A model generated the notes under the pieces. It had not been told where the DNA came from and ran no database searches. It saw nothing but the letters and a program-made list of their open reading frames with translations. A DNA stretch of 64,000 bases from contig DF970689.1 in NCBI GenBank assembly GCA_001270045.2, positions 39,350-103,349 of the forward strand, written 5' to 3'. Positions 36,628 to 45,814 of this stretch are shown here, in pieces; positions within the stretch are counted from its first letter, which is position 1, and every line of letters begins with the position of its first letter. This stretch comes from Bacteroidales bacterium 6E (GTDB taxonomy: Bacteria; Bacteroidota; Bacteroidia; Bacteroidales; Prolixibacteraceae). The translations under genes were made by a program, and so were the position numbers.

Positions 36628-37857
36628 ATGCCTTATGCCATGATCATTCCAATTGAACGTCAAACAGAAAACTTCGCAATCAAGTGGTACCAGGTACCTG
36701 CCTCTTTCCCAGCTTTCCAAAAAGAGTATCCACCTGCTGCCCAAAAGGAGCGTGAATCATTGATGACCGGTTATTATGCCCGTTACAAGGAGTTGCAGGA
36801 AAGCGCCAAAAATGGGGACAGGGATGCTGCCGCCGCAAAAATCCAGCATGGAATCAAGTCAATGCTTAAGAAGGTTTATGACTTCCCCGACCATTACACC
36901 AACCTTGTGACCAATGATGATTTCTTTCAGGTATCACGTCAGTTTTTCAGGCAGGCCAAAGCCTTCGACGAACAGCTTTCCAATGAGGAGATTTACCAGG
37001 CGCTCCGGAATGTGTGGATCATGAATGGGATCCAGCACCTGATGAACCTTAAGGTTGAGCTTACGCCATCCATTTTTGCTTACAGCCTTTTATATCCATA
37101 TTCGGATAATTATCTGGATGACCCAACCCTTTCACGAATTGACAAACTGATGTTCAGCCAGAGATTTGAGCGAAGGCTCAAGGGGGAACCAATCGTGATG
37201 TCTGATCCCCGTGAGGACAAGATCAGCCAGCTGGTGGGTATGATTGAATCGCAGTATGACCGTAATGATTTTCCAGAGGTGTATGAAAGCCTGTTGGCCA
37301 TCCATAACGCCCAGACTGGCAGCGTAAACCTCCAATGCGGGGAAATGGTCAGTGATGAAAAGGATATACTCTGTCTTTCCTTTGCCAAGGGGGGGACCTC
37401 GGTCCTTGCCGACGGTTACCTGGTGGCAGGCCAGCTCACCATGGAACAGCAGCATTTCCTGTTTGGTTATGGTGTCTGGCTGCAATTGCTCGATGATGTC
37501 CAGGATATGAATGAGGACCTTGAAGAGGGTGTCAGGACCTTGTTTACATGCCATGGTGATCAAACCGACATCACGGGAGCGGTCAACCGGACTTTCCATT
37601 TTGGGCGGGAGTTGGTCCGTGAAATCAACTGTTTCCCTTCGGATCGTTGTTTCGATTTTGGTGGTTTGATGGTGCATGCAGTGGAACAGATGCTCAACCA
37701 GGCAGCAGGCATGAATCCCGACAGGATTACGCCGGTATATGCCGCCGCACTTGAACGCTTTTCTCCGCTTAGCTATAGCTATATCCGGGAAATGAAAAAG
37801 AAAGGCTCATCGTCGAGGATGAGCCTTGTGACCCGGATGATCCGGGAAGAGGTCTGA
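36628..37857 (+). CDS. Class 1 isoprenoid-synthase-like protein, unassigned product
   Basis: A 409-residue all-helical protein. Two acidic motifs of the trans-isoprenyl synthase fold are visible: SDNYLDD near residue 160 and QLLDDVQDMNED near residue 287, about 127 residues apart. Between them lies AKGGTSVLADGYLVAG near residue 255. This places it among isoprenoid synthases in the broad sense, but the motifs and overall sequence do not match farnesyl, geranylgeranyl or octaprenyl synthases, squalene synthase or UbiA enzymes that I know. The start could also be residue 5. The 146 bases upstream hold no other gene, and no biosynthetic neighbours indicate a product. Confidence 0.65.
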   Translation: MPYAMIIPIERQTENFAIKWYQVPASFPAFQKEYPPAAQKERESLMTGYYARYKELQESAKNGDRDAAAAKIQHGIKSMLKKVYDFPDHYTNLVTNDDFFQVSRQFFRQAKAFDEQLSNEEIYQALRNVWIMNGIQHLMNLKVELTPSIFAYSLLYPYSDNYLDDPTLSRIDKLMFSQRFERRLKGEPIVMSDPREDKISQLVGMIESQYDRNDFPEVYESLLAIHNAQTGSVNLQCGEMVSDEKDILCLSFAKGGTSVLADGYLVAGQLTMEQQHFLFGYGVWLQLLDDVQDMNEDLEEGVRTLFTCHGDQTDITGAVNRTFHFGRELVREINCFPSDRCFDFGGLMVHAVEQMLNQAAGMNPDRITPVYAAALERFSPLSYSYIREMKKKGSSSRMSLVTRMIREEV

Positions 37858-37896
37858 TATTTTCAAACGTAATATATCATTTGGGTATGGGGTTTC

Positions 37897-40683
37897 TCAA
37901 TACCCTCTTTTTTTGCCTTTCTCAATCGCGGGAAGACCATATTCCATCCATTCGGGCATGGGCTCATTTTTCAGGTAATGGTTGAAAAACTGAAACATGC
38001 GGTCATCAAGGTCCATCCGGTTTGCCCAGCTTTCTCCCTTCAGGTTATGAGGTTCATTGTTGTAGGTGAGCATCCATACTGGCTTGTCGAGTCGTCTGAG
38101 TGCAACGAACATTTCGATTCCCTGGTACCAAGGCACAGCCCCGTCGTTGTCGTTATGCATCATGAGCAGGGGAGTGTTGATCTTGGGCGCATAAAACAAC
38201 GGGGAATTGTCGATGTAATGCATGGGTTTCTCCCAAAGGGTTCCCCCAATGCGGCTCTGGGTTTGTTCATATTGGAACATGCGGCTCATGCCGGTTTCCC
38301 AGCGGATGCCACCATAGGCACTGGTCATGTTGCTGACCGGGGCTCCTGCCATGCCTGCGGCAAACATGTCGGTACGTGTGACCAGATAGGCTACCTGGTA
38401 CCCTCCCCAACTTTGTCCCTGGATGCCAATATTGTCCTTGTCGACGAACGGACAGGTCGAAATCAGATGATGGGCGCCCGAAACAATTGCATTGTATGCA
38501 CCTTCTCCGGGATAGCCTGTCTTGTAGGTAATGTCCGGCACAAAAACCAGGTATCCGTTACTGGCATACATGGTACGGTTGATGGTCGACCTGCTGGGTG
38601 ATGGGATCTGATGCCGGTTTAATGACTCCGACATTTGCTCATAGAAGTAGATGACCATGGGATATTTCTTGTCAGGATTGAAATTCTCCGGCTTGTACAA
38701 AATTCCCTTCAACCTTTCACCCGTAAATGAATTCCACTCCACCAACTCCGTGGTGGCCCAGTTATATTCCTTCTGTTGCGGATTGGCATCGCTAACCTTT
38801 CTGGCATGGTTGAATCGGGTATCACTGACCCACAGGTCTGGAAAAATGACGGCATCTTCCTTTTTCCAGACCACCAGATCCGATTCTTTCGCTTTTGACG
38901 AAACGCTGTAGAAATGGTTATCCATCAAAAGTTTCACTGGCTCTTTTACCGTTGAGAAATCTGCCGCAAAAAATCCCGATTGCATGGTTTCGGTCTGGAA
39001 GGCCGATAACAACAGACCAGCCCTTGAAGGGATGAATTCTTCTTCGGGATCGGTCTTGACATAGCGCAGCCGGATGTTATTCCTTCGGCCAAATGATTGT
39101 GTCATGGAGACCGGTACCCTGTCGCCGGTAGGATCAATGCGCCAAATGTCAAATCGGTCATAGATATATACATAACGATCGTCGGGAGCCCATCCGGCAA
39201 TTCCATAGGGTGAGGGAGGGGCAGGTGTGTCGTCAGTTTCATTGTAAAAATTGACAGGGATCATTTTGGTAAGCGGGATTTCTTCGGTGCTGGTCAGTTC
39301 TGTTGAGCGTGCGTACCATGAACTGTCGGCTTGTTCATACCAGACGATATATTTTCCACCCGGTGACAGCTGAACAATATTTTTCTCTTTCAGCATGAGC
39401 CGCTTGATCCCGGTGGCCAGGTCAACCAGGTAGGCATCGCGGTATCGTGATCCGGTCCAGCTGCTTGCTCGTTGATAATTGGTGACATCAGAACCCAAAG
39501 CCACATTTCCGTTGCCTTTCAGGATGGTGGACACATCCCTGATGTTCAGGTCGGCCAGCTGTATCAGGCGCTTATTTTCGGTATGGTAAACGGCAAGGTA
39601 GGTCCTCTTCTTTTCCCTTTCCAGTTCAGCCTTTTGCTGCGGTTGAAGGGTGGCATCCTTCCAATGCCATATGTCGAGCCCGGGTTTTTCTTCAGGCAAA
39701 AGGCTGTCGACCGGTTCAGGCCGGGGGGTAAGTGCCGTTCCGAAATAGAGCTTTTTGCCGTCGTCCGAGAAGCTGATCCGGCCATGTTCCGAAGGAGACC
39801 ATCCCACGGGCATGCCAGTGCTGTTTTCGGTGGCAATGACCTCGCTATTGGCTGATTCCACGTCTGATATTAACAATGAATACTTTTTTACGGCTGCAGT
39901 GTCTTTCGAATGCAGGAAGGCAACCTGTAATCCATTGTCGCTGGGGATAGGATCTTTTACCCACCCTTCACTATTGAATAAGACAGTACTATTCCGTGTC
40001 GGGGAATCCCAAACAGACACGACCGAATTTGTGGCAACCGAATCTTTGGCTTCCTGGGAGAAGAAGACCTTGCCCGCCTTTTTGGCAAAGCGGTATGAGG
40101 TAACCCTTTGAAACATTAAGGTATCGCCCGATGGAATGTAGAGCAATACCATAGTGTCGCCCGACTGCTTTTCCTTGCTTTTCTTCTTTTCAGAGGAAGT
40201 GTCGGCCGGTGCGACGGTTTTGGTCAGAAAGGCGATCCACTCTGATGTTACTTCAGGCAGATCGTAGGATTTGACAGAGGCAAACCGGATGTCGGATGAT
40301 TGGTTGATTCTGTAAATACCCAGACTGTCCATGGGCATGTCCTCTTTCTTTGCCTTCTTCTTTTTGGCCACCTTCACTGAATCCTCGGGAGGTTTGATAT
40401 GGAATGCCACAAAATGCCCGGAAGTTTCAATCTCTGCCTTGTAACCCCTTGGAATGGCCGCTTCAGCATCATTTTGCAGGTTGCGTATCATCAGGTGTCC
40501 ATCCCCTTGCTGTGGATTCAATTCATAAAGTAGAGTCTGTCCTTTATGGGAAACTGCTTCGTTACCGATGGTTTTCCAGCGGGCATAATCGGCCGAATTT
40601 ATCACTTTTTTACTCCTTTCCTGGGCTGAGCCGGAGAATACACCAAAGGCTAGCAAGGAAGCCAAAAGAATTTTCATTGTCAT
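37897..40683 (-). CDS. Secreted S9-family prolyl oligopeptidase
   Basis: A 928-residue protein with a signal peptide (MKILLASLLAFGVFSGSAQ; start at codon 1 or 3), a large beta-propeller region and a C-terminal alpha/beta-hydrolase domain. The nucleophile is in GIQGQSWGGYQVAYL near residue 755, the acid in HNDNDGAVPW and the His in NEPHNL. It resembles DPP/POP-type S9 peptidases, which cleave after Pro or Ala in short peptides. It is expected in the periplasm. A Lys-rich segment (VAKKKKAKKEDMP) sits in an early propeller loop. Confidence 0.93.
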   Translation of the reverse strand: MTMKILLASLLAFGVFSGSAQERSKKVINSADYARWKTIGNEAVSHKGQTLLYELNPQQGDGHLMIRNLQNDAEAAIPRGYKAEIETSGHFVAFHIKPPEDSVKVAKKKKAKKEDMPMDSLGIYRINQSSDIRFASVKSYDLPEVTSEWIAFLTKTVAPADTSSEKKKSKEKQSGDTMVLLYIPSGDTLMFQRVTSYRFAKKAGKVFFSQEAKDSVATNSVVSVWDSPTRNSTVLFNSEGWVKDPIPSDNGLQVAFLHSKDTAAVKKYSLLISDVESANSEVIATENSTGMPVGWSPSEHGRISFSDDGKKLYFGTALTPRPEPVDSLLPEEKPGLDIWHWKDATLQPQQKAELEREKKRTYLAVYHTENKRLIQLADLNIRDVSTILKGNGNVALGSDVTNYQRASSWTGSRYRDAYLVDLATGIKRLMLKEKNIVQLSPGGKYIVWYEQADSSWYARSTELTSTEEIPLTKMIPVNFYNETDDTPAPPSPYGIAGWAPDDRYVYIYDRFDIWRIDPTGDRVPVSMTQSFGRRNNIRLRYVKTDPEEEFIPSRAGLLLSAFQTETMQSGFFAADFSTVKEPVKLLMDNHFYSVSSKAKESDLVVWKKEDAVIFPDLWVSDTRFNHARKVSDANPQQKEYNWATTELVEWNSFTGERLKGILYKPENFNPDKKYPMVIYFYEQMSESLNRHQIPSPSRSTINRTMYASNGYLVFVPDITYKTGYPGEGAYNAIVSGAHHLISTCPFVDKDNIGIQGQSWGGYQVAYLVTRTDMFAAGMAGAPVSNMTSAYGGIRWETGMSRMFQYEQTQSRIGGTLWEKPMHYIDNSPLFYAPKINTPLLMMHNDNDGAVPWYQGIEMFVALRRLDKPVWMLTYNNEPHNLKGESWANRMDLDDRMFQFFNHYLKNEPMPEWMEYGLPAIEKGKKRGY

Positions 40684-40891
40684 ATAAGTTCATTCATTTT
40701 TTTTCGAAACGCCAAAATACCATTTTTCATCGGAAGAATTTGCCCGATGAAAATATTGATCCATTCCGATCAATTTTTTTTGTCGGGCTTTCCCATCCAT
40801 TCATCCAATTCTACACCATCTAATGCTTCTGAATCAGCTTGCTTATGTATGACAAATTGAAATCAGATGCCGAAAAACAATCCGTTTTTTC

Positions 40892-40899
40892 TACATTTG
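40892..40899 (+). promoter_or_regulatory. Putative -7 box for the sulfatase gene
   Basis: TACATTTG, a full TAnnTTTG match, ending 25 bases before the ATG. No clear -33 element. Confidence 0.3.
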
Positions 40900-40924
40900 C
40901 GATAATTCAAAACATGATTGAATA

Positions 40925-42361
40925 ATGAAACAAAACATCCTTTTCGGTGCTTTGGGGGCAGGTGTCATCCTCGCATCATGCGGAACTTCAGGGGATTCCC
41001 AAAAATCCGTACCATCAAAGCCAAACATCATCTATATTCTTGCCGATGACCTGGGTTATGGCGATGTTGGGTTTAACGGGCAGAAGAAATTCACTACACC
41101 GAATATCGACAAACTGGCAGCCGAAGGACTGGTTTTTACCAATCACTATTCGGGAAGCACGGTATGTGCCCCTTCGCGTTCATCCTTGATGACAGGACAG
41201 CACACAGGCCACACCTATATTCGCGGAAACAGGGAGCATCAGCCCGAAGGACAGGAACCTCTGCCGGCATCTGCGTTTACCGTAGCCAAAATGCTAAAGG
41301 CCTCGGGCTATGTTACCGGGGCATTCGGAAAATGGGGACTGGGATACCCGGGATCGGAGGGAGATCCCAATATGCAGGGTTTTGATGAATTCTTTGGTTA
41401 TAATTGCCAGAGAATAGGACATAATTACTATCCCTATTATCTCTGGCACAACCAGGAGAAAGTGATGCTTCCGGGGAATGAGGGCAAGGCCACCGGTGAA
41501 TATGCTCCCGAGGTTATCCACAAGGAGGCCCTGAAATTCATTGAAAATAACCACGACAAGCCATTTTTCCTTTATTACCCATCCATCATCCCACATGCCG
41601 AACTATTGGCTCCTGAGGAATATATGGCACGACACAGGGGGAAATATGAACCCGAAAAACCTTATGTCGGGTACGACGATGGTCCGCAATACCGTCTTGG
41701 ACCCTATGGATCCCAACAGGAAACCCATGCCGCCTTTGCAGCCATGATCAATATCCTCGATGACCAGGTTGGCGAAATCATGGCAAAACTGAAGGAGCTG
41801 GGACTCGAGGACAATACCTTGGTCATCTTCACTTCCGATAACGGGCCTCACCTGGAGGGGGGAGCCGATCCCGACTATTTCGACAGCAACGGGCCGTTCA
41901 AAGGCTATAAACGCGATTTGTATGAAGGGGGTATCCGTGTGCCTTTCGTAGCGCATTGGAAAGGAAAGATTATTCCCGGATCAACTGACCATATCTCTGC
42001 TTTCTGGGATTTCTTGCCGACCATGGCTGAATTGACAGGAGGTGCAGCCCCGGAAGGGATTGACGGAATTTCCTATCTGCCGACCTTGACAGGCCAGCCA
42101 GGAAGCCAGAAGCAGCATAGCTATCTTTATTGGGAGTTTCATGAAAGGGGCCTGACCCAGGCGGTCAGGGCAGGATCATGGAAAGCGGTCAGGAAAGGAT
42201 TGGACCAGCCTGTGGAATTGTATAACCTCGATTCAGATCCTTCTGAGTCGAATGATGTAGCTGGCATGAATCTTGAGAAGGCTTCGGAAATGGGTAAGAT
42301 TCTGGATGAAGCCCGCACTGAGTCGCAAATTTGGCCTGTATTGCAGGGCATCATAGAATAA
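40925..42361 (+). CDS. Arylsulfatase-family lipoprotein (FGly type)
   Basis: A 478-residue sulfatase. The N-terminal signal ends in a lipobox (ILASCG), so it should be membrane anchored and exported. The metal-binding IYILADDLGYGDVG and the formylglycine motif CAPSR near residue 81 (Cys type, needing an anSME-like or FGE maturase not seen here) are intact, as are GHTYIRGNRE, AFGKWGLG and VIFTSDNGPH. It probably desulfates glycans or aryl sulfates; the specific substrate is unknown. A 197-residue beta-barrel gene follows 47 bases downstream. Confidence 0.94.
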   Translation: MKQNILFGALGAGVILASCGTSGDSQKSVPSKPNIIYILADDLGYGDVGFNGQKKFTTPNIDKLAAEGLVFTNHYSGSTVCAPSRSSLMTGQHTGHTYIRGNREHQPEGQEPLPASAFTVAKMLKASGYVTGAFGKWGLGYPGSEGDPNMQGFDEFFGYNCQRIGHNYYPYYLWHNQEKVMLPGNEGKATGEYAPEVIHKEALKFIENNHDKPFFLYYPSIIPHAELLAPEEYMARHRGKYEPEKPYVGYDDGPQYRLGPYGSQQETHAAFAAMINILDDQVGEIMAKLKELGLEDNTLVIFTSDNGPHLEGGADPDYFDSNGPFKGYKRDLYEGGIRVPFVAHWKGKIIPGSTDHISAFWDFLPTMAELTGGAAPEGIDGISYLPTLTGQPGSQKQHSYLYWEFHERGLTQAVRAGSWKAVRKGLDQPVELYNLDSDPSESNDVAGMNLEKASEMGKILDEARTESQIWPVLQGIIE

Positions 42362-42408
42362 ATCCGGGGTTTTATCGTTTTGAGAATAATCATCTTAAAA
42401 ATGAAGCC

Positions 42409-43002
42409 ATGAAAAAACTGATTTTTGTTTCCATCTTCACCCTGGCCACGTTAATTGTTGCAGCCCAGCCTGATCTGGATCTTGGCATCAAGGCCGGTTT
42501 GACCAATTCCGAATTTTCGACATCCAGGGAAAACTACACTTCGGAAAGCATCCTGAGCTACCATGTCGGGGCGTTCGGTCGGGTAGGCTGGGGTAGGATT
42601 TTCCTTCAGCCTGAAGCCTATTTCAATTCACGCGGGGGTGACCTGAAAGAGATCACCGATGCCAACCCGGTAGACATACCCCACAAGTTTGACATGAATA
42701 CGGTTGATGTTCCCTTACTGGCCGGTATTAAGCTTTTCAAAAGCGATTTTATTAATGTCCGGGCCATGGGAGGACCTCTGTTCAGTTTCGTGACATCCAA
42801 GGATGTGAATGAGGAATCCCGCTTTTCGGCTGATGCCCTCCGCGATCAGTTCTTCGGATGGCAATACGGTGTCGGTGTTGATTTATGGATGATCACCATC
42901 GACGCACGTTTCGAAAACAGCCGGAACAGTGTCTTGAAAACCAGTGAATTCAATGCCCGCAACAATACATTCCTGATTTCCGCGGGTATTAAGCTCTTCT
43001 AA
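42409..43002 (+). CDS. Outer-membrane beta-barrel protein (PorT-like)
   Basis: The start is at MKKLIFVSIFTLA (42409); the open frame upstream overlaps the sulfatase end and is not used. 197 residues: a signal peptide ending AAQPDL, then alternating amphipathic strands (GIKAGLTNSEFS, YHVGAFGRVGWGRIFLQPEAYFN, FLISAGIKLF) ending in a terminal hydrophobic-aromatic residue, as in the PF13568-type small barrels of Bacteroidota. Specific role unknown. Confidence 0.85.
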   Translation: MKKLIFVSIFTLATLIVAAQPDLDLGIKAGLTNSEFSTSRENYTSESILSYHVGAFGRVGWGRIFLQPEAYFNSRGGDLKEITDANPVDIPHKFDMNTVDVPLLAGIKLFKSDFINVRAMGGPLFSFVTSKDVNEESRFSADALRDQFFGWQYGVGVDLWMITIDARFENSRNSVLKTSEFNARNNTFLISAGIKLF

Positions 43003-43016
43003 AAAATAAATTCAGT

Positions 43017-44159
43017 TCAGGATAGCTTCTGTTTATACGGATCGTATCCAAATGACCTGACCAGTTCAAACCCACCATCCGAATGGAGAATGCCGATAGA
43101 GGGATGGCCGACACCATTGAAAAAATTGGTTTTTACCATGGTGTAATGGATCATATCTTCGAAAATGATGCGGTCGCCGGTTTTCAGCTCATTGTCAAAT
43201 GACCAGAATCCGACAAAATCCCCGCTCAGGCATGAGTTTCCTCCCATCCGGTAGGTGGGTTTGCCATTTACGGGATCAAAATGTGAGCCTTCGATCCTTG
43301 GTTTGTAGGGCATTTCGAGGCAGTCGGGCATATGGGCCGCAAACGAAACATCAAGCATGGCGGTTTTTATCCCCTTGTTTTCAACCACATCCAGGACTGT
43401 CGACACCAGGACACCGGTGTCCCAGGCAAATGCCGATCCCGGCTCCAGGATAATATGTTTATTATATTTTGCCTTGAATGCTTTCAGGATCCTGATCAGT
43501 TTTTCCACGTCGTATTCCTTTCGGGTCATCAGGTGGCCGCCGCCCATATTGATCCACTTGATCTGTGGAATGTATTTACCGAAATTCTTTTCAAAGGCCG
43601 CCAGGGTCTTCTCAAGGTCGTCCGCACCTGATTCGCACAGGGTGTGGAAATGCAATCCTTCCACCTCAGGCGGCAGGCTGTTGGGCAGCTGGTCAGCCAC
43701 GATTCCCAGACGGGATCCGGGAGCACAGGCATTGTAGATCAAAGGTTCAACTTCCGAAAACTCGGGGTTGACACGCAAGCCTACCGATATCTTTTCGGGA
43801 TGCGTCTTAACTTGTCCAATATACTGGTGAAACTGGGCCATGGAATTGAACACGACATGGCTGCTGTATCCCAAAATTTCATTGAATTCGGCGGGAATAA
43901 AGACAGGGGCATAGGTGTGTGCCCTTGCTTTCATTTCTTCAAAACATAAACGCGCCTCATTCAGCGAACTGGCCGATGCCCCTGAAACATACTCCCTGAC
44001 AATGGGGAATGCGCTCCACATGGAGAATCCTTTAAAAGCGGGGATGATTTCCACATCTGCCTCTTTCATGACACGCGAAATCAGTTCAAGATTTTTTCTC
44101 AGCCTGGTTTCTTCCAGCACGAAACAGGGTGAAGGCACTGCGCCAAATCGGTCGGTCAT
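43017..44159 (-). CDS. nspC: Carboxynorspermidine decarboxylase
   Basis: A 380-residue fold-III PLP enzyme of the alanine racemase/ornithine decarboxylase superfamily. The PLP lysine is in IIPAFKGFSMW near residue 43. Other family marks are FHTLCESGADDLE, WINMGGGHLMT, LEPGSAFAW, the late Cys in GNSCLSGDFVG and FEDMIHYTMVKTNFFNG. The enzyme decarboxylates carboxynorspermidine or carboxyspermidine in polyamine synthesis. It starts 1 base after the dapA stop, so the two are almost certainly co-transcribed. The carboxyspermidine dehydrogenase partner is not in the window. Confidence 0.92.
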   Translation of the reverse strand: MTDRFGAVPSPCFVLEETRLRKNLELISRVMKEADVEIIPAFKGFSMWSAFPIVREYVSGASASSLNEARLCFEEMKARAHTYAPVFIPAEFNEILGYSSHVVFNSMAQFHQYIGQVKTHPEKISVGLRVNPEFSEVEPLIYNACAPGSRLGIVADQLPNSLPPEVEGLHFHTLCESGADDLEKTLAAFEKNFGKYIPQIKWINMGGGHLMTRKEYDVEKLIRILKAFKAKYNKHIILEPGSAFAWDTGVLVSTVLDVVENKGIKTAMLDVSFAAHMPDCLEMPYKPRIEGSHFDPVNGKPTYRMGGNSCLSGDFVGFWSFDNELKTGDRIIFEDMIHYTMVKTNFFNGVGHPSIGILHSDGGFELVRSFGYDPYKQKLS

Positions 44160-44160
44160 G

Positions 44161-45042
44161 TCAGGAGAGTTTTTTCAATTCTTCCACAATCATCTTTTGG
44201 GTCACGTCATTGGCAGGTACCAATGGAAGACGAAGTACATTCTCGATGACACCATAATGGTTCAGCATGGTTTTTACACCGGCAGGATTGCCATCCTGGA
44301 ACTGTAACCTGAAAAGCTCGATCATCTCATAATGCAACTTCCTTGCTTCGGCAAAGTCTCCCTTCTGGCAGTGGTGGATCAGGGAAGACAGTTTTCCGGG
44401 CAGGGCGTTGGCAATCACTGATATGATACCTTCACCCCCGATGGCCATAATGGTTATGGCCAGCACATCGTCGCCACTGATCACCTTGAATCGCTCAGGG
44501 GTGTATTTGGCAATCCTGGTTATCTGGCTGTGCGTCCCGGAGGCTTCCTTGACGGCCACAAATTTTTCGGAAGCCTCGGCCAGCCTGATGACAGTCTCTG
44601 CCTCCATGTTGATGCCTGTACGGGTTGGAACGTTATACAGGATGATGGGAAGCGGGCTTGCCGCCGCAAGTTCCATGTAATGCCTGTAGAGTCCTTCCTG
44701 GTTGGGCTTGTTATAATAAGGTGTCACAATCAGGAATCCGTCAACGCCAGTAGTATCGAAAGTCTCGAGTTTTTTCGCCATCGAACGGGTGTCATTGCCA
44801 CCCATTCCAACGACTACAGGCACTTTCCCTGCTGCCCTTTCCCTGATAAAATCCACGACACGCATCTTCTCATCTTCCGTAAGGGTGGATGTTTCTGCCG
44901 TGGTGCCCAGGGCAACCAGGAAATCCATACCACCGGCGATCTGGTTATCAACGATCCTGCCCAGTGCGTCAAAATCGATTTCAAAATTGCTCTTGAAGGG
45001 GGTTATCAGTGCTACTCCGGCACCTGTAAAATCGAAACTCAT
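44161..45042 (-). CDS. dapA: 4-hydroxy-tetrahydrodipicolinate synthase
   Basis: A 293-residue class I aldolase-fold enzyme that condenses pyruvate with aspartate semialdehyde in lysine and diaminopimelate synthesis. The Schiff-base Lys is in FVAVKEASG near residue 161, with the catalytic Tyr in IILYNVPTRTG and the Thr pair in LGTTAETSTL. It lies 6 bases after the DUF6913-like gene and 1 base before nspC. Confidence 0.95.
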   Translation of the reverse strand: MSFDFTGAGVALITPFKSNFEIDFDALGRIVDNQIAGGMDFLVALGTTAETSTLTEDEKMRVVDFIRERAAGKVPVVVGMGGNDTRSMAKKLETFDTTGVDGFLIVTPYYNKPNQEGLYRHYMELAAASPLPIILYNVPTRTGINMEAETVIRLAEASEKFVAVKEASGTHSQITRIAKYTPERFKVISGDDVLAITIMAIGGEGIISVIANALPGKLSSLIHHCQKGDFAEARKLHYEMIELFRLQFQDGNPAGVKTMLNHYGVIENVLRLPLVPANDVTQKMIVEELKKLS

Positions 45043-45048
45043 AGTGAA

Positions 45049-45552
45049 TTATTTTTTATTGAACTGTTTTAGGTAGAAAATCTGTTGCTCGGCCAGAAAC
45101 ATGGCATCCGGCTGGTTCGAGACATCAATGGAGATATCAAACAATCCCGGGTTTCCGTTATCCCATCCCATTTTCAGTTTTGCCCTCGATAGGGTAGTCA
45201 TCACCTGTAAAGGAAAATTGGGAGTGACAGAAATATTCAGGAGCAGGTCGAACTCGGTCTGAAGGAACTTGTGAAACTGTTCGGTTTTTGGATATCCCAG
45301 CCAGTTAATGTCCTTCGGTGTAATCATGTTGCTGTCCTTCACCTCTTTGTCATAAGTAAAACAAAGATATCGGACCAGAACCTGAGGCGACTTGAAATAA
45401 TCATACAAGTATTTATAGGCCTTTTCATCACTTTCCATCCAAAGGATCCCGATCCTTGAAATGTTGTCAGGGTCGCAAAGGCGAACAGTGCGGGTTACCT
45501 TGGCAGCCTGCTTGTTTAAAAGAGATTTTCGGTATGAATCAAGCCATTTCAT
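45049..45552 (-). CDS. DUF6913-like protein
   Basis: The start is set at MKWLDSYRKSLLNK (45552); codons before that are not supported, and a -7 box sits there. 167 residues: an N-terminal basic helix, then a mixed fold with IGILWMESDEKAY, DINWLGYP, FDLLLNISVTPNFPL and AKLKMGW. This resembles the DUF6913 family of Bacteroidota, whose function is unknown. It leads the gene pair dapA-nspC, with a gap of 6 bases. Confidence 0.8.
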   Translation of the reverse strand: MKWLDSYRKSLLNKQAAKVTRTVRLCDPDNISRIGILWMESDEKAYKYLYDYFKSPQVLVRYLCFTYDKEVKDSNMITPKDINWLGYPKTEQFHKFLQTEFDLLLNISVTPNFPLQVMTTLSRAKLKMGWDNGNPGLFDISIDVSNQPDAMFLAEQQIFYLKQFNKK

Positions 45553-45559
45553 GAATGAA

Positions 45560-45567
45560 CAAAAATA
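45560..45567 (-). promoter_or_regulatory. Putative -7 box for the DUF6913-dapA-nspC unit
   Basis: Minus strand TATTTTTG, ending 7 bases before the proposed ATG. This would give an almost leaderless mRNA. The -33 element is unclear. Confidence 0.3.
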
Positions 45568-45814
45568 ATAAAAGAATAATATACTCTGATTTATGCTATT
45601 CAGATGGACCGTCTCCGTGCATGGCATAATGATTTGATAACAGAGGGAATTTGCAAGGGGACGGGCTATGCCCTGAAGACCTGATAACTACAGCGATTTG
45701 AAAACCTCTTTGAAAAAAGCTTATTTTGCAATGAGGAGATTAATCCGCTTCTTTGTTATCTTATTTGAATGGTTGGATATAAATTTCCGAAAGCCACACG
45801 TCAAATGAAGCCTT

